Positions 19,953 through 29,422 of a DNA stretch of 51,304 nucleotides are shown piece after piece (the first letter of the stretch is position 1; each line of letters opens with the position of its first letter). Under the pieces are notes generated by a model, which saw nothing but the letters and a program-made list of their open reading frames with translations, had not been told where the DNA came from and did no database searches. Position numbers and translations under genes: made by a program. This DNA comes from Clostridiaceae bacterium (GTDB taxonomy: Bacteria > Bacillota > Clostridia > Acetivibrionales > DUMB01), in the NCBI GenBank assembly GCA_012840535.1, contig DULF01000207.1:1-51304 (forward strand), in the 5' to 3' direction.

Positions 19953-21857
19953 ATGGCTAACGAACGAGGTAGTATTTCTGTCAATACTGAAAATGTATTA
20001 CCTATAATTAAGAAATGGTTATACTCAGATAAAGATATTTTCGTCAGGGAACTTGTATCAAACGGAAATGACGCAATAACCAAGTTTAAAAGGCTTGTAT
20101 CCATCGGCGAGGCACAGGCTGACAGCGATACCAGGTATTATATAAAAGTAGTGGTGGATAAGGATAAAAAAACCATTAAGGTAATTGATAACGGTATTGG
20201 AATGACTGCTGAAGAAGTAAAAAAATATATCAACCAGATAGCATTTTCCGGAGCAAAGGATTTCCTGGAAAAGTACATGGATAAAGCAGATGAAGGAAGC
20301 CAGATAATAGGGCACTTTGGACTTGGTTTCTATTCTGCCTTTATGGTAGCTGACCGTGTGCAGATTGATACTTTGTCTTACCAGGAAGGGGCTGAGGCGG
20401 TCAGATGGATAAGCTCCGGCGGAACTGATTATGAGATGGGTGATTCCGACCGTACTGAACGGGGTACAACAGTTACGTTATACATGTCTGAAGACAGCCT
20501 GGAATTCCTTGATGGATACAGGATGAGGGAGATTCTTGTAAAGTATTGCTCTTTCCTGCCTTATGAGGTATATCTTGAAGACTTGTCGAAAAAGAAAGAC
20601 GAAAAGGATGATAAAGGAGATAAGAAAGAAGAGCTGAAACCTATAAACGATACAAATCCGCTTTGGCTGAAAAACCCGAAAGACTGCACTGAAGAAGAGT
20701 ACAAGGAATTTTATAAAAAAGTGTTCAGGGATTTTGAGGATCCTCTTTTCTGGATTCATCTCAATATGGATTATCCCTTTAATCTCAAGGGAATCCTGTA
20801 CTTCCCGAGACTGAAAAACGAGTTCGGAGCAATAGAAGGCCAGATTAAACTATATTACAACCAGGTCTTTGTAGCAGATAATATAAAAGAAGTTATCCCT
20901 GAATTCCTTATGCTTCTGAAAGGAACAATTGATTGCCCTGATTTGCCGCTCAATGTATCAAGAAGTTTTCTGCAAAACGATGGTTACGTGAAAAAACTGT
21001 CCGCCCATATAACTAAAAAGGTTGCAGACAAGCTTACTTCGCTGTATGAAACCGAAAGGGAAAACTACAACAAGTACTGGGATGATATAAATCCGTTTGT
21101 AAAGTTCGGCTGCATACGGGAACAAAAATTTTATGACAGAGTCAAGGATATTATCATTTTCAAGACAACAAACGGTGATTACGTCACACTAAAGGATTAT
21201 CTTGACAGAAATAAGGAAAAACATAAGAACAAGGTCTTCTATGTCACAGATGAGAGGCAGCAAGCTCAATACATCAAGTTATTCAAAGAACAGGGCATGG
21301 AAGCTGTTTTACTGACAAATATAATTGACACCCATTTTGTTCAATTCCTTGAAATGCAGGAAAGCGGAGTGAAATTCCTGCGTATCGATGCTGATTTGTC
21401 TGAAAACCTTAAAGAAACAAGCAGCGCCGAGGATGAAGATAAAGTAAAGGAAAAAACCGAGATTATCGAAAAACTTTTTAAGGAAGCCATTGGGGACGAA
21501 AAGCTGAAAATAAAGGTTGAAAACTTAAAAGCGGCTTCAACTCCCGGCATGATCCTTCTTTCAGAAGATTCAAGAAGGTTACAGGATATGGGAAGAATGT
21601 TCGGAAGAACAGATATGGAGCATTTGTTCCCTAAAGATGAAACTCTTGTGCTAAACAGCGGCAACAACCTGATAAAGGCTGTACTCAAGCTCAGAGAAAA
21701 GGAAGACAAAAAAGAAGACGTGCTGCTTATTTGCAGGCATATTTATGACCTTGCGATGATGAGCAACAGGCAGCTTGACCCAGAGATGATGACAAATTTT
21801 ATAGAAAGAAGCAATAGGATATTAGAAAAACTAGCCCGGTTGGAAGCTGCGGGTTAA
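19953..21857 (+). CDS. htpG: Molecular chaperone HtpG (Hsp90)
   Basis: RELVSNGNDAITKFKRL, DNGIGMTAEEV, IGHFGLGFYSAFMVAD, GTTVTLYM; ATG 19953 after GAGGAGG. Confidence 0.97.
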   Translation: MANERGSISVNTENVLPIIKKWLYSDKDIFVRELVSNGNDAITKFKRLVSIGEAQADSDTRYYIKVVVDKDKKTIKVIDNGIGMTAEEVKKYINQIAFSGAKDFLEKYMDKADEGSQIIGHFGLGFYSAFMVADRVQIDTLSYQEGAEAVRWISSGGTDYEMGDSDRTERGTTVTLYMSEDSLEFLDGYRMREILVKYCSFLPYEVYLEDLSKKKDEKDDKGDKKEELKPINDTNPLWLKNPKDCTEEEYKEFYKKVFRDFEDPLFWIHLNMDYPFNLKGILYFPRLKNEFGAIEGQIKLYYNQVFVADNIKEVIPEFLMLLKGTIDCPDLPLNVSRSFLQNDGYVKKLSAHITKKVADKLTSLYETERENYNKYWDDINPFVKFGCIREQKFYDRVKDIIIFKTTNGDYVTLKDYLDRNKEKHKNKVFYVTDERQQAQYIKLFKEQGMEAVLLTNIIDTHFVQFLEMQESGVKFLRIDADLSENLKETSSAEDEDKVKEKTEIIEKLFKEAIGDEKLKIKVENLKAASTPGMILLSEDSRRLQDMGRMFGRTDMEHLFPKDETLVLNSGNNLIKAVLKLREKEDKKEDVLLICRHIYDLAMMSNRQLDPEMMTNFIERSNRILEKLARLEAAG

Positions 21858-21866
21858 TGCTGAGTA

Positions 21867-21905
21867 AAGCGCAGCGTGGATGGCATGTCATCCACGCTTG
21901 CGCTT
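21867..21905. terminator. Long GC-rich hairpin between convergent genes (terminator-like, no strong T tract)
   Basis: AAGCGCA-GCGTGGATG-GCATGT-CATCCACGC-T-TGCGCTT, 16 bp with one bulge. Confidence 0.6.
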
Positions 21906-21941
21906 AAAGGACAGAGTTTGGGAAAAGTGGTCATGGCTGTT

Positions 21942-23609
21942 TTATTTCTTGTTTTTATCCTGTTCCCTTATTTCCACTCTTCTTATTTTTCCGCTTATAG
22001 TTTTTGGAAGCTCGTCCACAAATTCAATAATCCTTGGATATTTGTAGGGAGCGGTTACACTTTTGACGTGATTCTGCAGTTCTACTACAAGTTCATCACT
22101 TGGAGTATATCCTTTGGTCAAAACCACAGTGGCCTTGACAATCTGGCCCCTTATCGGATCAGGAACTGCAGTTATTGCGCACTCCAATACAGCCGGGTGT
22201 TCAAGCAGCGCGCTTTCAACTTCGAAAGGCCCGATTCTGTACCCAGAACTCTTTATTACGTCGTCAGCTCTTCCAACAAACCAGAAATATCCGTCTTCGT
22301 CCCTCCATGCCATGTCACCGGTGTAGTATATACCATCATGCCAAACCTTTTCTGTAAGTTCCTTATCCCTGTAATATCCTTCAAACATTCCAACTGGCTT
22401 CTTTTTGTCGGTTCTGATAACAATTTGTCCTTCTTCTCCCACTTCACATGAGTTGCCGTTTTCATCCACTATGTCAATATCATAGCCGGGTGCTGGTTTG
22501 CCCATTGATCCCGGTTTTGGTTCCATCCATGGGAATGTGCCTATGGTTACGGTTAATTCTGTTTGACCATAAGCTTCTTTAACCTTCTTGCCCGTAGCTT
22601 TCAAAAATTGGTAGTAAACTTCCGGATTCAATGGTTCCCCTGCGATTGAGCAATGTTTTAGGTTGCTCAAATCATATTTTTTAAGGTCCTCCTTAATAAG
22701 AAACCTGTAGATTGTTGGAGGCGCGCAGAAAGTATTAACTTTATACTTGACTATCACATCAAGGAGTTCTTTAGGTATAAATTTGTCATAATCATATACA
22801 AATATAGCGCTCCCGCATATCCATTGGCCATAAATTTTACCCCATACAGCTTTCGCCCAACCCGTATCTGCGACTGTCAGATGCAGGCCGCCGTCGATAA
22901 CTTCATGCCAGTACTTTGCAGTAACAATGTGCCCAAGAGGGTATACAAAGTTATGTTGTACCATTTTAGGCATTCCAGTTGTGCCTGAAGTAAAGTACAA
23001 TAATGAAATATCGTTGTTGCAGGTGGCATCTGGACCTGTCGGGCGGTTAAAAATGCCGGAAGCTTTTTCAAGTTCTTCAGTTAAGTTGTACCAACCTTCA
23101 CGATTGCAACCAATAAGAGCTTTATACTTAAGTGTTGGTGATTTTGGAATTGAATCCTCAACATGCCTGATTACTTCGTCTTCGGCTACACATACTATCA
23201 TTTTGATATCTGCCGCGTTATTTCTGTATATAATGTCCTTTGCCGTAAGTAGATGTGTCGCAGGGATACATATAGCCCCTATTTTATGAAGCGCCAGGAG
23301 GCAAAACCAGAATTCATAGCGCCTCTTTAATATGAGCATAACAGGGTCGCCTTTTTTTATGCCGATGCTTTTAAAAAAATTGGCCGCCTTGTTGCTGTAT
23401 TCTTTAAGCTGTCCAAATGTAAAAAATGCTTCTTCACCTTTGTCATTACACCATACAATGGCTACTTTATCAGGCTCTTTTTCTGCTATTTCATCGACGA
23501 CATCAAATGCGAAATTAAAATTTTCAGGAATATTTATCTTAAAATTTTTATAAAAATCTTCGTATGAATCAAATTCCTTTCTAGGTAAAAATTTGTCCAG
23601 CAAGTCCAT
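21942..23609 (-). CDS. AMP-forming acyl-CoA synthetase
   Basis: [73 protein letters not shown]. Confidence 0.93.
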   Translation of the reverse strand: MDLLDKFLPRKEFDSYEDFYKNFKINIPENFNFAFDVVDEIAEKEPDKVAIVWCNDKGEEAFFTFGQLKEYSNKAANFFKSIGIKKGDPVMLILKRRYEFWFCLLALHKIGAICIPATHLLTAKDIIYRNNAADIKMIVCVAEDEVIRHVEDSIPKSPTLKYKALIGCNREGWYNLTEELEKASGIFNRPTGPDATCNNDISLLYFTSGTTGMPKMVQHNFVYPLGHIVTAKYWHEVIDGGLHLTVADTGWAKAVWGKIYGQWICGSAIFVYDYDKFIPKELLDVIVKYKVNTFCAPPTIYRFLIKEDLKKYDLSNLKHCSIAGEPLNPEVYYQFLKATGKKVKEAYGQTELTVTIGTFPWMEPKPGSMGKPAPGYDIDIVDENGNSCEVGEEGQIVIRTDKKKPVGMFEGYYRDKELTEKVWHDGIYYTGDMAWRDEDGYFWFVGRADDVIKSSGYRIGPFEVESALLEHPAVLECAITAVPDPIRGQIVKATVVLTKGYTPSDELVVELQNHVKSVTAPYKYPRIIEFVDELPKTISGKIRRVEIREQDKNKK

Positions 23610-23630
23610 AGTGTTAATCCCATTCCCTTC

Positions 23631-24185
23631 TTAAAATATTACTGCAAGAAATTTAGCCTGTTTTCCGTTCATGGCCTTCATACCATGCTTGTAACCTGAG
23701 TCGAAATATATGGAATCTCCTTCATTGAGAATAAGCTCATGCCCGTCTATTATTATTTTAAGCGTACCTTCAAGGACATAGTTGAACTCCTGTCCCGGAT
23801 GGAAATTGAAGCTGACCGGAGAGTCCTCAGGATCAGGGTCTACTACAACCAAAAAAGGTTCAGCCTTTTTATTAATGAAGTTGTAGGCAAGGCTCTGGTA
23901 CTTATACTCTTTCCGCCTTTCTACACTTACACCTTTTCCTTTTCTTACAAGGGCATAAGTACGAAGCTTTGGCTCTTCGCCTGTAAGAATAGCGGTTAAC
24001 GTAACTTTAAACTTATTGGCAATTGCATAGAGGAAACTGACAGGAATATCAGCATTACCGCTTTCGTACTCTTTGTATACCTCTACAGGAATATTAAATT
24101 CCCTGGCAAGTTCTTCGGCGGAAATGCCTGATATTTCTCTCAATTCCTTTATCCTTGCGGCTATCTGCCTTATCTGTTCCGACAT
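23631..24185 (-). CDS. XRE family transcriptional regulator with cupin domain
   Basis: N-terminal HTH (IKELREISGISAEELAREFNI), C-terminal cupin (FNFHPGQEFNYVLEGTLKIIIDGHELILNEGDSIYFDSGYKHGMKA). Confidence 0.93.
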   Translation of the reverse strand: MSEQIRQIAARIKELREISGISAEELAREFNIPVEVYKEYESGNADIPVSFLYAIANKFKVTLTAILTGEEPKLRTYALVRKGKGVSVERRKEYKYQSLAYNFINKKAEPFLVVVDPDPEDSPVSFNFHPGQEFNYVLEGTLKIIIDGHELILNEGDSIYFDSGYKHGMKAMNGKQAKFLAVIF

Positions 24186-24574
24186 ATAACCATCCCTTTC
24201 TTAAATACAAAACTCGAATAAAAAATAATTAATTACTGTCCGTTTTATTCTTGAAACTAATACTAAAGATAGTTTCATAACAAAAAATATATGTATTTAA
24301 AATAGTACAATTATCATAACATACCAAGAGCCTAAAATAAAGGAAATGGAATATACATAGAAAAACAAAGCAAAAAAACGTAAAAAAAATTAATGAAAAC
24401 TATTTCAAATAGCAGACATATTTTTTATTTCCAAAACAAAAAAATTGTCGCTTAAAGGTACAATTATAATAAATATCATGTTATAATTAGCGTGTCCGTT
24501 CAAAATATACAGGGTGTTGAAAAAAACGCATTTATTATCATGTTGACATATTGGAACAGGAGTGGGTAAATGAA

Positions 24575-27500
24575 ATGAAAAGCAATGTTAGGCGGGTTTT
24601 TGTTGAAAAGAAAAAAGGTTTTGATATAGAAGCTCAGGGATTATATAGGGATTTAAAAACAAATCTCGGCATCAGAGGGTTAAAATCCGTCCGTGTGATC
24701 AACAGGTATGATGTTGAAGGAATTACTGACGAGGAATACATTAAATCCCGGAATACCATTTTTTCTGAACCACCTGTTGACATGGTGTTTGATGAAAAGA
24801 TTGATATAGATGCGAATGCAAAGGTTATTGCCGTAGAATATCTTCCGGGGCAGTTCGACCAGAGGGCGGACTCTGCATCCCAGTGCATACAGATTCTTAC
24901 CTGCGGAGACAGGCCGAAAGTCAAGGCAGCGAAATTGATTGTGCTTGAGGGTGAGATTTCCTGGGAAGAGTATGATAAAGTAAAGAGATATTGCATAAAC
25001 CCGGTGGAATCCCAGGAAGCTTCGATGGAAAAACCATCCAGCCTGGAAGTGGAAGTGGATATGCCAAAAGACGTGGAAGAGCTTACCGGTTTTTGCAAAA
25101 TGACAGATGCTGAGCTTGAGGCCTTTTTGGTGGATATGGGCTTTGCCATGTCTTTTGAAGATCTGAAATTCTGCCAGGAATATTTCAGGGATACGGAAAA
25201 AAGAGACCCGACGATTACGGAAATGAGGGTTATAGATACCTATTGGTCTGACCACTGCCGCCATACAACATTTTTGACCAATATTGAGAATGTTGAGTTT
25301 GAGGAGGGCAAGTATACAGGCGTAATTAAGGAAGCATATGAAGGTTATCTTGCGTCCCGGAAGTTTGTGTACCAGGAAAAACCCAAGGATATGTGCCTTA
25401 TGGATATTGCAACTATTGCAATGAAGGAGCTTAAAAAAAGAGGCGTGCTTGATAACCTTGACGAGTCTGAGGAAATCAATGCCTGCAGCATAGTCGTGGA
25501 AGTTGACGTGGACGGCAGAAAAGAAGAATGGCTTGTGATGTTCAAGAACGAAACCCATAACCATCCTACGGAAATTGAGCCTTTTGGAGGCGCTGCAACA
25601 TGTCTTGGAGGGGCAATAAGAGATCCGCTCTCAGGAAGGGCTTATGTGTACCAGGCTATGAGAGTGACAGGGAGCGGTGACCCGAGGGCAAGAATAGAAG
25701 ACACTTTACCGGGTAAACTTCCCCAGAGGAAAATAACCACAGGAGCTGCAGCAGGTTACAGCTCTTATGGAAACCAGATCGGCCTTGCCACCGGGCAGGT
25801 AGCTGAGATATACGATGAGGGGTTTGTGGCTAAGAGGATGGAAATTGGGGCTGTTATCGGCGCCGCGCCAAGAGAGAATGTTATAAGGAAGAGGCCTGAG
25901 CCGGGAGATGTTGTGATTTTGCTTGGCGGCAGAACCGGACGTGACGGTTGCGGAGGGGCGACCGGTTCCTCAAAGGAGCATGACGAGAAATCGCTTTATA
26001 CATGTGGCGCTGAAGTGCAAAAAGGTAATCCGCCTACGGAGAGAAAAATCCAGAGGCTTTTCAGGAATCCTGAAGTAAGCCGTATGATTAAGAAGTGCAA
26101 TGATTTCGGAGCCGGAGGAGTATCTGTAGCAATAGGTGAGCTCGCAGACGGGCTAAATATAAACCTTGACGCGGTTCCAAAGAAATATGAGGGATTGGAC
26201 GGTACGGAGCTTGCAATATCCGAATCCCAGGAGCGAATGGCTGTTGTGGTGTCCAGGGAAGACGTACGGTCTTTTATTTCCGCTGCTGAAGAAGAAAACC
26301 TGGAAGCCACGCCTGTAGCGGAAGTAACTGGCAACAACAGGCTGAAGATGCAATGGAGAGGCAAAACCATTGTTGACATAAGCAGGGACTTCCTTAATAC
26401 AAACGGCGTTAAGCAATATGCCTCTGTTTATGTAAAAGCTCCGGACAAGGACAGGAGTTTCTTCAATGTGCTTCCTAAGGAAATAGAAGATAATATTAAT
26501 GATATAAAAGCTGCATGGCTGGCAAATCTTCAGAGGCTGAATGTATGCAGCCAAAAAGGCCTTGTTGAACGGTTTGACAGCACTATAGGGGCAGGCACGG
26601 TGCTTATGCCCTTTGGAGGGAAATACCAGTTAAGCCCTGCAGAGGGTATGGTGGCTAAAATACCGGTAATGAGCGGGGAAACAGAGACATGCACAATAAT
26701 GACTTATGGGTATAATCCCTTGATCGGAAAATGGAGCCCTTTCCACGGTTCGCTTTATGCAATTGTGGAAGCAGTCGCAAAAATAGTTGCTTTAGGCGGA
26801 GATTACAGGAAAGTAAGGCTGACTCTGCAGGAGTATTTTGAAAAACTTGGAAAGGACCCTGAAAAATGGGGAAAACCTTTCAGCAGCCTTCTTGGAGCAT
26901 ACTATGCTCAAATGAAACTCGGAATTCCGGCAATAGGCGGCAAGGACAGCATGTCCGGAACATTCAAGGATATGACTGTGCCTCCTACACTTGTAGCCTT
27001 TGCAGTTGGAATGGGGAATGTTAAAAACATTGTATCAACTGAATTCAAGAAAGCCGGAAGCAAGGTTGCTGTAGTACCTTTAAGGCGGGATGAAAAGGGG
27101 ATACCTGATTTTGAGCAATTGCACAAGAATTATGCCAAAATACATGAGAATATATGCGATGGAAATGTGCTGGCGGCTTGCACCATAAAAACTGGCGGAT
27201 TGGCGGAAGCAATAAGCAAGATGTGTTTTGGAAACAGAATCGGCTTTAGGTTTAATGAATATATTGAGGCATCAAGACTTTTTGATGCCGAATACGGATC
27301 CATAGTCCTTGAGATTCCTGAAGAGGTGGATATTGATTCGGCTTTTGAAGGAATCGAGTTCAATATAATAGGAAAAACCCAGGAAGCCACGAGTATTGTT
27401 GTAAATTCTACAGAGATAAGCATAGATGAAGCTCTGGGGAAATGGGAGGAACCTCTTGAAAAAATCTTCCCGACCAGGGTGGAAGCACATGAAAAAGCAA

Positions 27501-28387
27501 TTGGACATGTTCCGATAGAACTGAAACCTGAAACCATTCATAAATCTGCCGGTGCAAAGAGTGTACCGGGCGTGCGGCCTCGCATTGCAAGGCCGAGGAT
27601 ATTCATGCCTGTATTCCCGGGAACCAACTGTGAGTATGATACGGCAAGGGCATTTGAAAAAGCAGGAGGTATTGTAGATACCTTTGTTATAAAGAATCTG
27701 ACATCAAGGGATATTGAACAGTCAATAGAAATCATGGCAAGAAAGATTGACAATTCACAAATTATTATGTTGCCCGGAGGGTTCAGCGGCGGGGATGAGC
27801 CAGACGGTTCAGGCAAGTTTATTGCCACAGCCTTCAGGAATCCATATGTGAGTGAAGCTGTAATGCGCCTGCTGAAATGCAGGGATGGGCTTATACTGGG
27901 AATCTGCAACGGTTTCCAGGCTTTGATAAAGCTGGGGCTTGTACCATACGGCGAGATAAGGGATTTAACCGGCGACAGTCCGACTCTTACCTTTAATACT
28001 ATTGGCCGCCATGTTTCATGCATGGTGATGACAAGGATTGTATCAAACAAATCTCCATGGCTGGCAAACGTTAAACCCGGTGATATTCACACAATAGCTG
28101 TTTCCCACGGCGAAGGAAGGTTTACGGCCAGGGAGGAGGATATAAGGTGGATGGCTGGAAACGGCCAGATAGCAACCCAATATGTGGACTTTGACGGTAA
28201 TCCAACTTATGATATCAGGTTTAATCCTAACGGTTCCGTAGAAGCCATAGAAGGAATTACCAGCCCGGATGGGAGAGTGTTTGGAAAAATGGGACATTCC
28301 GAAAGGATTGGATCTTATGTAGCCAAGAATGTACCTGGTGAGAAGGATCAAAAAATATTTGAGGCAGGAGTAATGTATTTTGCATAA
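24575..28387 (+). CDS. purL: Phosphoribosylformylglycinamidine synthase, single-chain (PurL with glutaminase domain)
   Basis: DTYWSDHCRHTTFLT, FKNETHNHPTEIEPFGGAATCLGGAIRDPLSGRAY, C-terminal FPGTNCEYDTA ... GICNGFQALIKLGL; in-frame ATG 24575 (track starts at TTG 24551). Confidence 0.96.
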   Translation: MKSNVRRVFVEKKKGFDIEAQGLYRDLKTNLGIRGLKSVRVINRYDVEGITDEEYIKSRNTIFSEPPVDMVFDEKIDIDANAKVIAVEYLPGQFDQRADSASQCIQILTCGDRPKVKAAKLIVLEGEISWEEYDKVKRYCINPVESQEASMEKPSSLEVEVDMPKDVEELTGFCKMTDAELEAFLVDMGFAMSFEDLKFCQEYFRDTEKRDPTITEMRVIDTYWSDHCRHTTFLTNIENVEFEEGKYTGVIKEAYEGYLASRKFVYQEKPKDMCLMDIATIAMKELKKRGVLDNLDESEEINACSIVVEVDVDGRKEEWLVMFKNETHNHPTEIEPFGGAATCLGGAIRDPLSGRAYVYQAMRVTGSGDPRARIEDTLPGKLPQRKITTGAAAGYSSYGNQIGLATGQVAEIYDEGFVAKRMEIGAVIGAAPRENVIRKRPEPGDVVILLGGRTGRDGCGGATGSSKEHDEKSLYTCGAEVQKGNPPTERKIQRLFRNPEVSRMIKKCNDFGAGGVSVAIGELADGLNINLDAVPKKYEGLDGTELAISESQERMAVVVSREDVRSFISAAEEENLEATPVAEVTGNNRLKMQWRGKTIVDISRDFLNTNGVKQYASVYVKAPDKDRSFFNVLPKEIEDNINDIKAAWLANLQRLNVCSQKGLVERFDSTIGAGTVLMPFGGKYQLSPAEGMVAKIPVMSGETETCTIMTYGYNPLIGKWSPFHGSLYAIVEAVAKIVALGGDYRKVRLTLQEYFEKLGKDPEKWGKPFSSLLGAYYAQMKLGIPAIGGKDSMSGTFKDMTVPPTLVAFAVGMGNVKNIVSTEFKKAGSKVAVVPLRRDEKGIPDFEQLHKNYAKIHENICDGNVLAACTIKTGGLAEAISKMCFGNRIGFRFNEYIEASRLFDAEYGSIVLEIPEEVDIDSAFEGIEFNIIGKTQEATSIVVNSTEISIDEALGKWEEPLEKIFPTRVEAHEKAIGHVPIELKPETIHKSAGAKSVPGVRPRIARPRIFMPVFPGTNCEYDTARAFEKAGGIVDTFVIKNLTSRDIEQSIEIMARKIDNSQIIMLPGGFSGGDEPDGSGKFIATAFRNPYVSEAVMRLLKCRDGLILGICNGFQALIKLGLVPYGEIRDLTGDSPTLTFNTIGRHVSCMVMTRIVSNKSPWLANVKPGDIHTIAVSHGEGRFTAREEDIRWMAGNGQIATQYVDFDGNPTYDIRFNPNGSVEAIEGITSPDGRVFGKMGHSERIGSYVAKNVPGEKDQKIFEAGVMYFA

Positions 28388-28408
28388 GGCCGTGGCTCAC
28401 GGCCTTTT
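28386..28408. terminator. Bidirectional terminator between purL and znuA-like gene
   Basis: AAGGCCGTG-GCT-CACGGCCTT followed by TT, fills the short convergent gap. Confidence 0.75.
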
Positions 28409-29327
28409 ACTCTGCGGCTTCTAAAAATGCGTTTGCCATTTTTCTTAAGTTATTGATGTAATCCGCTGAAAGGGGTTCAAGCATTTGAACCTTACCTCCA
28501 ATTTCCTCGGCAAGGGTTCTGGCTTGCTTGCTGTCTGTTTCTGCCTGATAGAACACGACTTTTATACCCTCGCTTCTTGCGATGTCGATTACATTCTGTA
28601 AATCTTTGGCGGTTGCTTCCTTGCCTTCGCTCTCTATGGCAACCATGTTGAGGCCGTAGTCATCTGCAAAATATCCGAATGCAGGATGGTAAACTATAAA
28701 AGTTCTGTTTTTAATATCTCTTAGAATTGTCTTTATTTCATTGTTCAAGTCTTCAAGTTTTGCTATGTAGTCCTGGGCGTTTTTTTCATAAAAGGCCTCG
28801 TTTCGGGGATCAAAAAAGGATAGTTCCTGGGCGATTACATCAATCATTACCATTACCCTCTTTGGGGAAAGCCATATGTGGGGGTCGCGACCTTCATGAC
28901 GATGGTTGTCTTCACCGTTGCCAGAGCCATGTTCTTCCTTCTCATCAAAATAACGGTGTGGGTATACTTCACCAACCCTGGCGGCAAGGTCCACTATTTT
29001 GATTTTGCTGTTAAAATCCTTTGCTTTTGGCAAAATACTTGCCTCTTCGGCAGGAACTCCAATTGAAAAATACAGATCCGCCCTGCTGAAAGCTTCCATT
29101 TCCCGGGGAGTGGGTGAATAGCTTTCCGGACTTTTGCCGGGAGGTATCATTGTTACAATTTCCGCTTTATCACCTGCGACTGCCCTTACAAAGGTCTCTT
29201 GAGGTACAATTGACACCGCAATGGTTATTTTATCATCAGATAGGCTGCTTTTTCCTGTACAGCCTGAAAATGCAAATAAAATAGCAGTTATTATCAGGAA
29301 AGTGATAATTCTTGAGTTTTTACCCAT
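28407..29327 (-). CDS. Metal ABC transporter substrate-binding lipoprotein (ZnuA-like)
   Basis: Lipobox AFSGC, His-rich loop HRYFDEKEEHGSGNGEDNHRHEGRDPHIWLSPK, VYHPAFGYFADDYGL; ATG 29327 after GGAGG. Confidence 0.93.
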   Translation of the reverse strand: MGKNSRIITFLIITAILFAFSGCTGKSSLSDDKITIAVSIVPQETFVRAVAGDKAEIVTMIPPGKSPESYSPTPREMEAFSRADLYFSIGVPAEEASILPKAKDFNSKIKIVDLAARVGEVYPHRYFDEKEEHGSGNGEDNHRHEGRDPHIWLSPKRVMVMIDVIAQELSFFDPRNEAFYEKNAQDYIAKLEDLNNEIKTILRDIKNRTFIVYHPAFGYFADDYGLNMVAIESEGKEATAKDLQNVIDIARSEGIKVVFYQAETDSKQARTLAEEIGGKVQMLEPLSADYINNLRKMANAFLEAAE

Positions 29328-29350
29328 ATAAACCTCCACAAGCAAAAATA

Positions 29351-29379
29351 ATGCAAATGCAAATAATTTGCATTTGCAT
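29351..29379 (-). promoter_or_regulatory. Fur/Zur-type operator upstream of the znuA-like gene
   Basis: ATGCAAATGCAAA-TAA-TTTGCATTTGCAT perfect dyad with core 7-1-7 TGCAAAT-A-ATTTGCA; directly downstream of TTGACA-N17-TATTAT on the minus strand (29382-29410). Confidence 0.8.
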
Positions 29380-29422
29380 AAATAATAAACTTTTGCCTTT
29401 TTAATGTCAAGGCCTTCGCAGT

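Noticed and set aside
24186-24574. Purine riboswitch upstream of purL (also checked before guaA, 50281-50298)
   Set aside because: No purine aptamer core seen; the guaA gap is only 18 nt.
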